A stretch of 64,000 nt of DNA from Sediminicoccus sp. KRV36 (GCF_023243115.1 NZ_CP085081.1:2790001-2854000); one strand, 5' to 3'. Shown: positions 19,158 to 28,697, counted from the first letter of the stretch. Notes: generated by a model from the sequence alone, not told the origin. Translations and numbers: made by a program.

Positions 19158-20510
19158 ATGAACCTCGCCCGCCTCCTCGCCGCCCGCGCGGCCGCCGGAA
19201 AGCCCATCACCGTCGGCGTCATCGGCGCGGGCAAGTTCGGCGCGATGTTCCTCGCCATGGCGGCACGCTCGCCCGGCATTCATGTCGCGGTGATCGCCGA
19301 TCTGGCGCCGGCCAAGGCGCGCGAGAATCTGACGCGGATCGGCTGGGCGCCTGAGCAGTCCGCCGCCGGCAGCCTGGATGACGCCCTCGCCACCCGCGCG
19401 GCCTTCGTCACCGAGAATGCCGCGCTGGTGAATGATCCGCGCATCGAGGTGGTGGTGGAATCCACCGGCAATCCGGCCGCCGGCATCCGGCACGCGCTTG
19501 CCGCGATCGCGGCGGCCCAGCACATCGTCATGGTCAATGTGGAGGCTGATGTCCTGGCCGGCCCGCTGCTCGCCGCGCGCGCGGCCCAGGCCGGCGTCGT
19601 CTATTCCATGGCCTATGGCGACCAGCCGGCCCTGGTTTGCGAGATGGTGGACACCATCCGCGCCATGGGCCTGCCCGTCATCGCGGCCGGCAAGGGCACG
19701 AAATACCTGCCCATCTTCCATGCCTCCACGCCCGAGACCGTCTGGAGCCATTACGGCCTGACGCCCGAGCAGGCAGCGGCCGGCGGCATGAACCCGCAGA
19801 TGTTCAACTCCTTCCTGGATGGCACCAAATCCAGCATCGAGATGGCCGCCATCGCCAATGCCACGGGCCTGCTGCCGCCCGAGGATGGCCTCGCTTTCCC
19901 ACCCTGCGGCGTGCAGGACCTGCCGCATCTGCTGCGCCCGCGTGAAGCGGGCGGCATCCTGCCGCGCAAGGGCATGGTGGAGGTCATCAGCAGCCTGGAG
20001 CGGGACGCCCGCCAGGTGGTGGGGGACCTGCGCTGGGGCGTCTATGCCGTATTTGAGGGCGAGACGGATTATATCCGCCGCTGCTTCTCGGAATATGGCG
20101 TCCACACCGACAGCACGGGGCATTACGCGGCCCTGTGGCGGCCCTATCACCTGATCGGGCTGGAACTCGCGGTGTCCGTCGCTTCCGTGGCCCTGCGCCG
20201 CGAGCCGACGGGATGCAGCGAGGCCTGGCGGGGCGATGCCGTCGCCACCGCCAAGCGTGCGCTGCGCGCTGGCGAAATCCTGGACGGCGAAGGCGGCGCC
20301 ATGGTCTGGGGCAAATGCATCCCCGCCGCACGGAGCCTCGCGGAGAGTGCGCTGCCGATCGGCCTCGCGCATGGGGTCAAGCTGCTGCGGGACGTGCCGC
20401 AGGGCGCGGTGCTGCGGCAATCCGATGTGGCATTGGATGCGGCGCAGGATGCCGTGCGGTTGCGGCACGAGATGGAGCACACGGCCCGGGCCGGCATGAC
20501 TCAGGGCTGA
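19158..20510 (+). CDS. Homoserine-dehydrogenase-like oxidoreductase with C-terminal SAF domain
   Basis: Protein of 450 residues. A Rossmann start 'VGVIGAGKFGAMFLAMAARSPG' (residues ~19-40) leads into a homoserine-dehydrogenase-like NAD(P) domain ('EVVVESTGNPAAGIRHAL'). The C-terminal ~100 residues ('TAKRALRAGEILDGEGGAMVWG..IPA') form an SAF domain, as in antifreeze-like/FlgA-type folds. This architecture corresponds to the predicted homoserine dehydrogenase group COG4091. Members are linked to sugar-acid or branched-sugar catabolism in some bacteria, but the substrate here is unknown. It lies 25 bases after hisD and 84 bases before an SDR gene, in the same direction. Confidence 0.8.
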   Translation: MNLARLLAARAAAGKPITVGVIGAGKFGAMFLAMAARSPGIHVAVIADLAPAKARENLTRIGWAPEQSAAGSLDDALATRAAFVTENAALVNDPRIEVVVESTGNPAAGIRHALAAIAAAQHIVMVNVEADVLAGPLLAARAAQAGVVYSMAYGDQPALVCEMVDTIRAMGLPVIAAGKGTKYLPIFHASTPETVWSHYGLTPEQAAAGGMNPQMFNSFLDGTKSSIEMAAIANATGLLPPEDGLAFPPCGVQDLPHLLRPREAGGILPRKGMVEVISSLERDARQVVGDLRWGVYAVFEGETDYIRRCFSEYGVHTDSTGHYAALWRPYHLIGLELAVSVASVALRREPTGCSEAWRGDAVATAKRALRAGEILDGEGGAMVWGKCIPAARSLAESALPIGLAHGVKLLRDVPQGAVLRQSDVALDAAQDAVRLRHEMEHTARAGMTQG

Positions 20511-20594
20511 ACCGGCCGGGCGGCTCCGCCCCTCCCCCTTCTGGCCGCCGGGCAAGACCGCTACGCTTCCCGCAACGAAATGGAGGAAGCCCGC

Positions 20595-21380
20595 GTGAAG
20601 AACCTGTTTGACCTGACTGGCAAGGTCGCCATCGTGACCGGTGGCAGCCGTGGCATTGGCCGCGCCATCTGCGAACGCCTGGCGCAGCATGGCGCGAAGG
20701 TGGTGGTCAGCAGCCGCAAGCTGGAGGCCTGCCAGGAGGTGGTGGACAGCATCACCACCCAGGGCGGCACGGCGATGGCCGTGGCTTGCAATATCGGCCG
20801 CAAGCCGGAGTTGCAGGCGCTGGTGGATACCACCGTCGCCAGCTACGGCCGGATTGACATCCTGGTGTGCAATGCGGCGGTGAACCCCTATTTCGGCCCG
20901 ACGCAGGATATCCCCGACGAATCCTACGACCGCATCATGAACTCGAATGTGCGCAGCAATCTGTGGCTGTGCCAGATGAGCATCCCGGGCATGGCGGCGC
21001 GGGGGGGCGGTTCGGTCATCATCGTCAGCTCGATCGGCGGCTTCCGGGGCTCGCCCCGCCTGGGCATCTATGGCGTGTCCAAGGCGGCGGACATGCAGCT
21101 GGCGCGCGCATTGGCGACGGAATGGGGGCCCTCCGGCGTGCGGGTCAACGCCATAGCGCCGGGCCTGGTCAAGACGGATTTCGCCCGGGCGCTGTGGGAG
21201 GACCCGGTCAATCTGAAGAAGCGCACCCGCGACACACCGCTGCTGCGCATTGGCGAGCCGGATGAAATCGCCGGTGCTGCGGTGTTCCTGGCGAGTGCGG
21301 CCTCGGGCTTCATGACCGGCCAAAGCATGGTGATTGACGGCGGCGTGCTGGCCGGGCCGCCATGGCTGGGCGAGGAGTGA
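20595..21380 (+). CDS. SDR family NAD(P)-dependent oxidoreductase
   Basis: Classical short-chain dehydrogenase of 261 residues: 'TGGSRGIG' cofactor loop, 'NAAV' motif, Ser of 'VSSIGGF', catalytic 'YGVSK', and 'APGLVKTDFAR'. I place the start at GTG 20595, because GGAGGA (20582-20587) lies at ideal distance before it and family members begin close to this point. The in-frame ATG at 20580 overlaps that ribosome site. It resembles DHRS4-like carbonyl reductases; the substrate is unknown. It may work with the upstream SAF-domain oxidoreductase. Confidence 0.85.
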   Translation: MKNLFDLTGKVAIVTGGSRGIGRAICERLAQHGAKVVVSSRKLEACQEVVDSITTQGGTAMAVACNIGRKPELQALVDTTVASYGRIDILVCNAAVNPYFGPTQDIPDESYDRIMNSNVRSNLWLCQMSIPGMAARGGGSVIIVSSIGGFRGSPRLGIYGVSKAADMQLARALATEWGPSGVRVNAIAPGLVKTDFARALWEDPVNLKKRTRDTPLLRIGEPDEIAGAAVFLASAASGFMTGQSMVIDGGVLAGPPWLGEE

Positions 21381-21400
21381 CGCGGCGGCCCTGAATGCAG

Positions 21401-21422
21401 CCGGCGGCCAATGTGCCGCCGG
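21401..21422. terminator. 8-bp GC hairpin after SDR gene
   Basis: Arms CCGGCGGC (21401-21408) and GCCGCCGG (21415-21422) with a 6-base loop, 20 bases after the SDR stop. A short GTT follows but no real T-run. The position between two convergent transcription units supports a terminator role. Confidence 0.5.
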
Positions 21423-21600
21423 GTTCACTGGGGAGAGGGCGCCCGAATGACGCAGGCCCATCTTCCCGAAGACCCCGGCCTGGGCATGCCGTACGGGTGG
21501 TTGCCTGCGGCGGCATGACGGCTTCGACGGCCGAACGCTATCGCCGAGGCAGGTTTTGCGCGGACAGGAACGGTTTCACCAATCGCGAAGACGGTGGAAC

Positions 21601-21640
21601 CGCTCCAACGCCTTGCGAGGACGCAAGGCGTGGCGGAGCG
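21601..21640. terminator. Two-part hairpin abutting DUF4167 stop codon
   Basis: Inner arms CGCCTTGCG (21609-21617) and CGCAAGGCG (21622-21630) around AGGA, with outer arms CGCTCC (21601-21606) and GGAGCG (21635-21640). It ends exactly at the base before the minus-strand stop codon of the DUF4167 gene, fitting termination of the hisS-prfA-prmC-DUF4167 unit. No U-tract is present on that strand. The 50 bases to the left resemble part of the composite repeat at 42664-42870. Confidence 0.55.
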
Positions 21641-22177
21641 TCAGCGGCTGGTCGTCTCGGGTGCGGCGTCTTCGGCCGGAGGGGCCACATGGCGCGGCTG
21701 CGGCATGGGCAGGGTCTCCGCCTCACCCGCCAATTCGGCCTCCAGGCTGGCCGGGCCGCTGCCATCCTGCGCCTCCTGGCCCTCATTCGCCTGGTTTTCG
21801 CCCTGGTAGCTCTCGCCGCCCTGCTCGCGGTAACGGCGATCCTGCTGGGGCTGGGCCTGCTGCTGCACGGCGGCCATGGCGCCGAGGATGCGGAAGTAAT
21901 GCTCCGCATGCTGGAAATAGCCTTCCGCCGCCACGCGATCGCCACCGCTGGTCGCGTCCCGGCCAAGCTGGAGGTATTTTTCGAAAAGCTGCTGAGCGGT
22001 GCCGCGCAACCGGACATCCGGGCCGCTGGAATCGAAAACGTGGTTACGGTTCAGGGGCTGATTGCCGCTCCCACCGCCGCTGCCGCCGCCCGCAGAGCGA
22101 AACTGCCCGCCGCCGCCGCCGCCATTGCCACCACCGCCGCCATGGCGATGGCCACGGCGCATGCGCTTCATGTTCAT
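21641..22177 (-). CDS. DUF4167 domain-containing protein
   Basis: Protein of 178 residues. After a basic start and a long Gly-rich stretch (residues ~9-38) comes the conserved DUF4167 core 'NHVFDSSGPDVRLRGTAQQLFEKYLQLGRDATSGGDRVAAEGYFQHAEHYFRI' (about residues 45-98). A Gln- and acid-rich, probably disordered tail follows. This domain is almost restricted to alphaproteobacteria and typically follows prfA-prmC, as here. Its function is unknown. The basic Gly-rich N-terminus suggests RNA or ribosome contact, which is inference. Confidence 0.9.
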   Translation of the reverse strand: MNMKRMRRGHRHGGGGGNGGGGGGQFRSAGGGSGGGSGNQPLNRNHVFDSSGPDVRLRGTAQQLFEKYLQLGRDATSGGDRVAAEGYFQHAEHYFRILGAMAAVQQQAQPQQDRRYREQGGESYQGENQANEGQEAQDGSGPASLEAELAGEAETLPMPQPRHVAPPAEDAAPETTSR

Positions 22178-22315
22178 TCGTGTTTGTGCTTCTGCTGTCT
22201 GATGCTGCCGCGCAGGTCTGAAGTCTCCACGCTGGCTGGGTGTCGTCCGGCACCGCGCCCTTTCGGGTGGTGGCGCCCATCGGCCGGCCTCCGGCCTGTG
22301 CTGACAAACATCACC

Positions 22316-23203
22316 CTAGACTGAACAATTCGTCCCGCCAACCGGATTCTGCGATTTTTTCAACACCAGGGCGCGTTCGATGCCACCCAGATCAGCGCGA
22401 AGCCCCGCCACCGCCAGCCCCTGGGCCGCAGCCAGTGCCGAAACATCGGCAGCCTGGCCGGCACCGAGTTCCAGCACCGCGACCCCATCCCGGGCCAGAA
22501 GCCGGGGCAGATCGCCCAGGATCGCGCGGTAGGCGAGAAGCCCATCCGGGCCGCCATCCAGCGCGCTGGCGGGCTCATGCAGGCGGACCTCGGGCATCAG
22601 GCCCGGCAGGGCGGCGGTTTCGATATAGGGCGGATTGGAGAGGATGAGATCGAACCGCCCCTGGAGCGACTCCGCCCAATCCCCGGCCAGGAACGCGGCA
22701 CGCTGGCCCAGGCCATTGCGCCGGGCATTGCGGGCAGCAAGCGCCGCTGCCTCGGGCCGCAGGTCGAGGCCGATACCGAAGGCCCCGGGAAACTCGCTCA
22801 GCGCCGCAAGCAGGAGGCAGCCCGTGCCCGTGCCCAGATCAAGGATGCGGGCCGGCCGGATGTCCTGGGCCAGCGCCGCCTCGATCAGCGTTTCCGAATC
22901 GGCGCGGGGGATGAGTGTCTCGGCGCCCACCTCCAGATCGAGCGTCCAGAACCCCGCCTGCCCCAGGATGCGCGCCATGGGCAGATGCGCGAGGCGTTGC
23001 TCGATCGCCACGCGGAAGGCCGCGATGGCCTCGGGCGGGACGGGGGCGCGTGGCTCGCGCAACAGGGCCTCGGTGGTGCTGCCCATGGCATGGGCCAGCA
23101 GCATCCGCGCCTCGATGCGCGGGTTTTCGATGGCCGCGGCGCGCAGCATCTGGCCGGCCTGGCAGAGAAAGGCGCCGATGCTCTCGCCCGGCTCGCACTT
23201 CAT
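22316..23203 (-). CDS. prmC: Release factor glutamine methyltransferase PrmC
   Basis: Protein of 295 residues. PrmC methylates the Gln of the GGQ motif in release factors RF1 and RF2. The SAM-binding loop '[10 protein letters not shown]' (121-130) and the substrate motif N190-P-P-Y193 are present, with the upstream 'LIPRADSE' in place of the common PRPDTE. Its ATG overlaps the prfA stop by four bases (ATGA), so enzyme and substrate are co-translated. Confidence 0.95.
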   Translation of the reverse strand: MKCEPGESIGAFLCQAGQMLRAAAIENPRIEARMLLAHAMGSTTEALLREPRAPVPPEAIAAFRVAIEQRLAHLPMARILGQAGFWTLDLEVGAETLIPRADSETLIEAALAQDIRPARILDLGTGTGCLLLAALSEFPGAFGIGLDLRPEAAALAARNARRNGLGQRAAFLAGDWAESLQGRFDLILSNPPYIETAALPGLMPEVRLHEPASALDGGPDGLLAYRAILGDLPRLLARDGVAVLELGAGQAADVSALAAAQGLAVAGLRADLGGIERALVLKKSQNPVGGTNCSV

Positions 23204-24252
23204 CCGTTGGCGGCCAGGCGCTGGGCTTCATCCTCGCTGATCAACGCGTCGAAGATCTCGGCCATCTCGCCCATCATCACGCGGTCAATCTTGTGGAGCG
23301 TGAGGCCGATGCGATGGTCCGTCACGCGGCCCTGGGGGAAGTTGTAGGTGCGGATGCGCTCGCTGCGATCCCCGGTGCCGACCTGGCCGCGGCGGTCGGC
23401 GGCGCGGGCGGAATCGAGCGCCTGGCGCTGCGCGTCGTAGATCTTGGCGCGCAGCATCTTCATGGCCTTGGCCTTGTTCTTGTGCTGGCTTTTCTCTTCC
23501 TGCATCGCGACGACGGTGCCGGTCGGGATATGGGTGATGCGCACGGCGCTGTCGGTCTTGTTCACATGCTGCCCGCCCGCACCCTGGGCGCGGTAGGTGT
23601 CGATGCGCAGATCCTTGTCCTCGATGCGCACATCCACTTCCTCGGCCTCGGCCAGCACAGCGACGGTGACGGTGGAGGTGTGGATGCGGCCCTGGGTTTC
23701 GGTGGCCGGCACGCGCTGCACGCGGTGCACGCCGCTTTCGAATTTCAGCCGGGCGAAGACCCCCTGCCCTTCGATCTCGCCCGTGGCGGATTTGATGCCG
23801 CCCAACTCGTTTTCGTCGTATTCCAGGATGGTGAAGCGCCAGCCGACGGATTCCGCGTATTTCTGGTAGGCGCGGAACAGCTCGCCGGCGAAAAGCCCGG
23901 CCTCGTCACCGCCGGCCGCGGGGCGGATTTCCAGGATGGCGTTGCGCTCATCGGCCGCATCCTTGGGCAGCAGCATGAGGCGGATTTCGCGCTCCAACCT
24001 GGGCAGGCGATGCTTGGCGTCGAGCAGCTCGGCCTCGGCCAGTTCGCGCATCTCGGGGTCGCTGAGCAGGGCTTCGGCCTCGGCCTGCGCGGCCTCCAGC
24101 GCCTGGTAGGCGCGCACCTTCTCGACCAGGGGTTCGAGGCCGGAGAGCTCCTTGGACAAGCTGCCGACCTGCGCGCCATCGGCCGTTTCCAGCTGCGCGC
24201 GGAGTTCCTCGGCGCGGATCATTACGCGGTCCAGTGAGGTGGGAAGGCTCAC
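23200..24252 (-). CDS. prfA: Peptide chain release factor 1
   Basis: Protein of 350 residues. RF1 terminates translation at UAA and UAG on the ribosome. The peptidyl-hydrolysis motif G226-G227-Q228 ('[19 protein letters not shown]') and the codon-reading 'PAT' tripeptide (182-184) that distinguishes RF1 from RF2 are both visible. It overlaps hisS upstream and prmC downstream by four bases each, giving a tightly coupled hisS-prfA-prmC unit. Confidence 0.97.
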   Translation of the reverse strand: MSLPTSLDRVMIRAEELRAQLETADGAQVGSLSKELSGLEPLVEKVRAYQALEAAQAEAEALLSDPEMRELAEAELLDAKHRLPRLEREIRLMLLPKDAADERNAILEIRPAAGGDEAGLFAGELFRAYQKYAESVGWRFTILEYDENELGGIKSATGEIEGQGVFARLKFESGVHRVQRVPATETQGRIHTSTVTVAVLAEAEEVDVRIEDKDLRIDTYRAQGAGGQHVNKTDSAVRITHIPTGTVVAMQEEKSQHKNKAKAMKMLRAKIYDAQRQALDSARAADRRGQVGTGDRSERIRTYNFPQGRVTDHRIGLTLHKIDRVMMGEMAEIFDALISEDEAQRLAANG

Positions 24253-25502
24253 TTCTTCAGCCGCTCCACCAGCGCGGCAAAGGCCACCTGCTCCTGCGTG
24301 CCGGCATCGAGGTCGCGCAGCTGGGCGACACCTTGCGCCGCCTCGGTCTCGCCGATGATGAGCGCCGCGCGGGCGCCCTGCTTGTTGGCGCGCTCCATCC
24401 GGCGCTTGAGATTGCCGCGATAGCCCATCTCGGCGCCGATGCCGGCCGCGCGCAGGGATTGCAGGATGCCCAGTGCCACGGCTTCTTCGGCCTCGCTCAC
24501 CGGGATCACGGTGACCAGGCGCGGGGCGGCGGGCGTCAGGCCGGCCTTCTCCATCAGCATGGCCAGCCGCTCCACCCCGGCGGCCCAGCCCACGGCGGGC
24601 GTCACCGGTCCGCCCATCTCCTCCACCAGGCCATCATAGCGGCCGCCGCCCATCACGGTGCCCTGGGCCCCCAGACGGTCGGTCACGAATTCGAAGGCGG
24701 TGTGGCTGTAGTAATCCAGGCCGCGGACGATGCGCGGGTTCTCGCGGAAGGGCACGGCGAAGGCCGCGAGATGACGGCGCAGCGTGTCCCAGTGGGCGCG
24801 GGCATTGTCGGTCAGGAAGGGCTCGATGGTCGGCGCATCCGCCACCAAGGCGCGGTCCTGCGCCTCCTTGCTGTCAATGATGCGCAGCGGGTTCTTCTCC
24901 AACCGGCGCTGGCTGTCCTCGCTGAGGGCCTCCCGATGGGCGGTGAAATGCGCGATCAAGGCGGCACGATACGCGTCACGGCTGTCCGCGTCGCCCAGCG
25001 TGTTCACCTCCAGGATCACGCCCTCATCCAGGCCGAGTTCGCGGATGATGTGATAGCCGCAGGCGATGACTTCGGCATCGGCCAGGGGTTCGGCGGCCCC
25101 CAGCACCTCGGCGCCGATCTGGTGGAATTGGCGGTAGCGCCCGGCCTGCGGGCGCTCATAGCGGAACATCGGGCCGGCATAGAACACCTTGCGCGGCAGG
25201 GCCTGGGTCAGGCCGTTGGAGACGAGGGCGCGGCAGACGCCGGCGGTGTTCTCGGGGCGCAGCGTGACGCTTTCGCCGCCGCGATCCTTGAATTCGTACA
25301 TCTCCTTGCTGACGACATCCGAGGTCTCGCCCAACCCGCGGGAGAAGACGCGCGTGTCCTCGAAGATGGGGGTCGCCCATTCCTCGAAGCCGTACAGGGC
25401 CGAGATGCGGCGCGCGGTCTTGATGACGCGGTGGTGGCGGCGGAATTCCTCGCCGATGAGATCGCGGGTCCCGCGCGGGGGCTGGAGCTTGATGCTGGAC
25501 AT
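24249..25502 (-). CDS. hisS: Histidyl-tRNA synthetase
   Basis: Protein of 417 residues, a class II synthetase charging tRNA-His. Motif 2 region '[23 protein letters not shown]' and the histidine-specific '[15 protein letters not shown]' are intact. The full length and the C-terminal anticodon-binding domain show this is a real HisRS and not the HisZ regulatory paralogue needed by the short HisG in this genome. It is the first gene of the hisS-prfA-prmC(-DUF4167) unit; the prfA start overlaps its stop. Confidence 0.95.
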   Translation of the reverse strand: MSSIKLQPPRGTRDLIGEEFRRHHRVIKTARRISALYGFEEWATPIFEDTRVFSRGLGETSDVVSKEMYEFKDRGGESVTLRPENTAGVCRALVSNGLTQALPRKVFYAGPMFRYERPQAGRYRQFHQIGAEVLGAAEPLADAEVIACGYHIIRELGLDEGVILEVNTLGDADSRDAYRAALIAHFTAHREALSEDSQRRLEKNPLRIIDSKEAQDRALVADAPTIEPFLTDNARAHWDTLRRHLAAFAVPFRENPRIVRGLDYYSHTAFEFVTDRLGAQGTVMGGGRYDGLVEEMGGPVTPAVGWAAGVERLAMLMEKAGLTPAAPRLVTVIPVSEAEEAVALGILQSLRAAGIGAEMGYRGNLKRRMERANKQGARAALIIGETEAAQGVAQLRDLDAGTQEQVAFAALVERLKK

Positions 25503-25559
25503 GATGGGGATGGCGGGTAGCGGCTGGCGGGCCGGGCGGCAAGGGTTCGGCGTGACGGT

Positions 25560-25957
25560 TCAGGGGGCGATGATCTGGAGGCTGGGGAAATAGGCGCGAT
25601 AGCGGCTGGCCTCGCGCGTCAGCAGGGGCAGGCCCGCATGCAGGGCATGGGCGCAGATGAAGAAATCCGGCAGCGTCCCCAACCGCGTGCCCCCCTGGCG
25701 GCGATAAGCGAGATGCGCGCGCGCGGCGAGGATGAGTGCCGGCTTGGGCGAACGCTCGACCCCCACGCCGAGCAGGTCGAGAAAGGCATCAACCTCCCCC
25801 CGGCGGCAAAGCCGACCGAGATTTCGGCATAGACCACATCATTGATCCGGAAGGCACCGGCGCGGCGACGCTCCCGCAGCCGGGCACTGGACCAGGCGAA
25901 CCATTCCCCCTGGCCCTCGGCGATATCGAGCAGGATATTGCTGTCCAGGAAGGTCAC
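25560..25957 (-). pseudogene. VapC-type PIN-domain toxin, frameshifted
   Basis: Two frames together give one PIN-domain protein of about 132 residues. Residues 1-54 are read from a GTG start at 25957 ('TFLDSNILLDIAEG', 'VVYAEISVGFAAGG'). The rest is in the next frame ('VERSPKPALILAARAHLAYRRQGG', 'LPDFFICAHALHAGLPLLTRE'). The break falls at a run of six C on the plus strand (25796-25801); one extra base restores a single frame, and the 398-nt span is one short of 133 codons. PIN toxins are Mg-dependent RNases; the acidic residues D (LDSN), E (VYAEI) and D (LPDFF) are all retained. It may be a real mutation, a sequencing error or slippage. The start overlaps the antitoxin stop (GTGA). Confidence 0.8.
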
Positions 25958-26208
25958 GCCGCGTCGTCATCGCCGCGCAGCAGGCGCATGACCTCATCGG
26001 TGGAGAGGCCATCAAGCCCCTTGGCCATGCCCCGCGCGCGCGCGATGCGTTGCGCATAGGCATCCTCGGGGTCCAGGGCCTTGCTGATGGCGATACGGCC
26101 ATCCGGCAGCGCTTCGAATTCGACGCGATTGCCAGGCACCAGCCCAAGCCTGTCCCGGATAGGCTTGGGGATGGTGACCTGGCCTTTGATGGTGACGGGC
26201 ATGCCCAT
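25954..26208 (-). CDS. AbrB/SpoVT-fold antitoxin (VapB-like)
   Basis: Protein of 84 residues from the ATG at 26208, chosen because GGAGGT lies seven bases upstream. The N-terminal swapped-hairpin DNA-binding domain 'VTIKGQVTIPKPIRDRLGLVPGNRVEFE' is typical of AbrB/MazE/VapB antitoxins; the acidic C-terminus ('STDEVMRLLRGDDDAA') would wrap the toxin. It is translationally coupled to the PIN toxin gene. It probably represses its own promoter by binding the palindrome just upstream. Confidence 0.85.
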   Translation of the reverse strand: MGMPVTIKGQVTIPKPIRDRLGLVPGNRVEFEALPDGRIAISKALDPEDAYAQRIARARGMAKGLDGLSTDEVMRLLRGDDDAA

Positions 26209-26209
26209 G

Positions 26210-26239
26210 GGTATTACCTCCGACAGGCGAGGTAATACC
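26210..26239. promoter_or_regulatory. Palindromic operator of the vapBC-type module
   Basis: Perfect 11-bp inverted repeat GGTATTACCTC (26210-26220) / GAGGTAATACC (26229-26239) with an 8-base spacer. It lies directly upstream of the antitoxin ATG and includes its GGAGGT ribosome site. AbrB-type antitoxins bind such palindromes for autoregulation. In RNA it could also fold and hide the ribosome site. It is the most AT-rich stretch of the neighbourhood. Confidence 0.65.
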
Positions 26240-26290
26240 ATCTGCGAGATGGCGGCCGGCAAGGATAAAACCCCTGCCGGGCCGCGCCCC

Positions 26291-28621
26291 CTACCCCTGC
26301 AAAAGCCCCCAAACCTGCGGCGCCATCAGCGGCATCCGCACCTGATCCGCTGCCTGCGCCCGGCCGCTGCGCGCCAGCGCATCCGCCACCGCATTCATCA
26401 CGGCCGGCGTCGCGCCGATCGTGCCCAATTCGCCCACGCCCTTCACGCCCAGCGGGTTGGTCAGGCAGGGGATGCTGGGGTCCAGCTTCGTCGCGTAATC
26501 GGCCACCATATCGGCGCGCGGCAGGCAGTAATCCATGAAGCTCGCGGTCAGCGGCTGGCCGGTCTCGGCGTCATAGATCACATGCTCGCACAGCGCCTGG
26601 CCGATGCCCTGCAAGGCACCGCCCACCACTTGGCCCTCCACGATCATCGGGTTCACCACCCGCCCCGCATCATTCACCGAGGCGTAGGAGGCGACCACCA
26701 CCTCACCCGTCTCGGGGATCAGCTCGACTTCGCAGATATGGCAGCCATTGGGCCAGGTGGGGCCCGAGACGCTGCTGGTGCTGTCCATGAAGATGCGCCC
26801 CTCCGGCTGGCGCGCGGCCAGTTCGAACAGGCCGATGGCACGGTCCGTGCCGGCCACGGTGAACAGACCGGCGCGGTATTCGATATCGGCGCTTGCCGTT
26901 TCCAGCGCCTCGGCGGCCAGGTCGCGCGCTTCATCCACGGTCTTGTCAGCCGCCACCTTCACGGCCGAGCCCGCGGTGAAGAGTGAGCGCGAGCCCGCAC
27001 TGCCAAAGCCGCTGCCGCGATCACTGTCGCCGAAGACCACCTGGATGCGGTCCAGTTCGACACCGAACACATCCACCGCCAGCTGGGCGTAGCTGGTGGC
27101 GATGCCCTGCCCCATGCCCTGGGTGGTGGCGTAGATCTCGATGCTGCCATCGCCCTTCACGGCGATGGTCACGCGCTCCTCGAACACATTGCCGCCGGTC
27201 CATTCCAGGAAGGTCGCGATGCCGCGTCCGCGCAGCCGCCCCTTCGCCTGTGACGCCGCCGCGCGGGCGGGGAAACCGTTCCAATCCGCCAGGGCCAGGC
27301 CCTGATCCATGATCCGCTCGAACGAGCCGCTGTCATAGGTCATCGCCATGGCGTTCTTGTAGGGCATCTGGGTGGGGGCGATCATGTTGCGCCGGCGCAG
27401 TTCCGCCGGGTCCAGCGCCATCTTGCGGGCAGCGGTGTCGAACAGGCGCTCCAGCAGATAGATCGCCTCGGGCCGGCCGGCGCCGCGATAGGGGCCGGTG
27501 GCCGCCGTGTTGGTCAGCACCGCCTTGAAGGTGAAATCCACCAGGCCGATGTCATAGATGCTGGTCGAGACCCAGGGCCCCACCAGCAGCTGGATGGCGA
27601 CGCTCGCATTGCGCGGATAGGCGCCCATATCGGCGATGGTGCGCACCCGCAGCGCCAGAACCCGGCCCTGCGCATCCAGCGCCATTTCCGCTCGACTTTC
27701 GGTCGCGCGGCCATGGAGAGCAGACAGAAAATCCTCCATCCGCGTCGCCGCCCACTTCACCGGCCGGCCCAGCATGCGGGCGGCATAGGCGACCACCCCC
27801 TCCTCCGGGTTCAGCCCGGTCTTCATGCCGAAGCCACCGCCCACATCGCCCACCAGGACGCGCAGCTTGTCGGTCGGGATGTCGAGCAATTCCTTGCAGA
27901 TGGCATCCCGCACGCCCGAGGGCATCTGGCAGGAAAGGCGCAGCGTGATCCGCCCCGTCTCACCGTCATATTCGCCAAGGGCCACGCGCGGCTCCATCGA
28001 GACCGGCGCCAGGCGCTGATTTTCGATATCGAGGCCGACCACATGGGCGGCACCGGCAAAGGCCGCTTCGGCGGCGGCGGCATCGCCATAGCGGCTTTCG
28101 GCCACCACATTGCCGGCAGCACCTTCCCAGACCAGCGGCGCGCCCTCGGCCGCGGCATTCCCGGGGCCGATCACGGCCGGCAGCGGGTCGTAATCCACCT
28201 CGATCGCCTCGGCCGCGTCGCGCGCCTGGGCCAGCGTCTCGGCGATCACGGCGGCGACGGCCTCGCCCACGAAGCGCACATGGCCGGTGGCCAGCACATC
28301 GCGCGGCGGCGCCGTAAGCGGCGAGCCATCGGGCCGCTTGAAGGGCAGCGCCACCAGCAGCGGCTTCACGCCCGCCGCCACCAGATCCGCCCCGGTCAGG
28401 ATGGCCACCACGCCGGGCAAGGCCGACGCCGCATCGGTGTTGATGGAGACCAGTCGCGCATGCGCGTGGGGCGAGCGCAGGAAGACCATGTGGGTGACGC
28501 CGGCCGGCGCGAAATCATCGGTGAACTGGCCCTGGCCGGCGAGCAGCGCCTTGTCCTCGATGCGGCGCACCGCCTGACCACTGCCGAAGCGGCCGATTTG
28601 CGGGGGGTTTCCGTCGGGCAT
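26291..28621 (-). CDS. Molybdenum hydroxylase large subunit (xanthine dehydrogenase/CoxL family)
   Basis: Protein of 776 residues: an N-terminal a/b-hammerhead domain ('AVRRIEDKALLAGQGQFTDD') followed by the molybdopterin-binding region ('GGGFGMKTGLNPEE', 'GPYRGAGRPEAIY', 'TQGMGQGIATSYAQLA') and the catalytic Glu near residue 731 in 'GVKGVGELGT'. The loop carries PYRGAGR and not the Cys-containing form I CO-dehydrogenase signature, so it is an aldehyde- or purine-type hydroxylase of form II kind. No FAD or iron-sulfur subunit gene is adjacent, unlike typical operons. The start is ATG 28621, with AGGA eight bases upstream. Confidence 0.9.
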   Translation of the reverse strand: MPDGNPPQIGRFGSGQAVRRIEDKALLAGQGQFTDDFAPAGVTHMVFLRSPHAHARLVSINTDAASALPGVVAILTGADLVAAGVKPLLVALPFKRPDGSPLTAPPRDVLATGHVRFVGEAVAAVIAETLAQARDAAEAIEVDYDPLPAVIGPGNAAAEGAPLVWEGAAGNVVAESRYGDAAAAEAAFAGAAHVVGLDIENQRLAPVSMEPRVALGEYDGETGRITLRLSCQMPSGVRDAICKELLDIPTDKLRVLVGDVGGGFGMKTGLNPEEGVVAYAARMLGRPVKWAATRMEDFLSALHGRATESRAEMALDAQGRVLALRVRTIADMGAYPRNASVAIQLLVGPWVSTSIYDIGLVDFTFKAVLTNTAATGPYRGAGRPEAIYLLERLFDTAARKMALDPAELRRRNMIAPTQMPYKNAMAMTYDSGSFERIMDQGLALADWNGFPARAAASQAKGRLRGRGIATFLEWTGGNVFEERVTIAVKGDGSIEIYATTQGMGQGIATSYAQLAVDVFGVELDRIQVVFGDSDRGSGFGSAGSRSLFTAGSAVKVAADKTVDEARDLAAEALETASADIEYRAGLFTVAGTDRAIGLFELAARQPEGRIFMDSTSSVSGPTWPNGCHICEVELIPETGEVVVASYASVNDAGRVVNPMIVEGQVVGGALQGIGQALCEHVIYDAETGQPLTASFMDYCLPRADMVADYATKLDPSIPCLTNPLGVKGVGELGTIGATPAVMNAVADALARSGRAQAADQVRMPLMAPQVWGLLQG

Positions 28622-28697
28622 GGTCACGTCCTTGGTGTTGCGGAGACGAGCCTAGCAGGCGGGCTAAGCGCCTGACGAGAGCTTCAGCCGGCCCCCT

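Noticed and set aside
26291..28621. Carbon monoxide dehydrogenase CoxL
   Set aside because: The active-site loop has the PYRGAGR form and lacks the Cys-containing signature of true CO dehydrogenase, and no coxM/coxS genes are adjacent.
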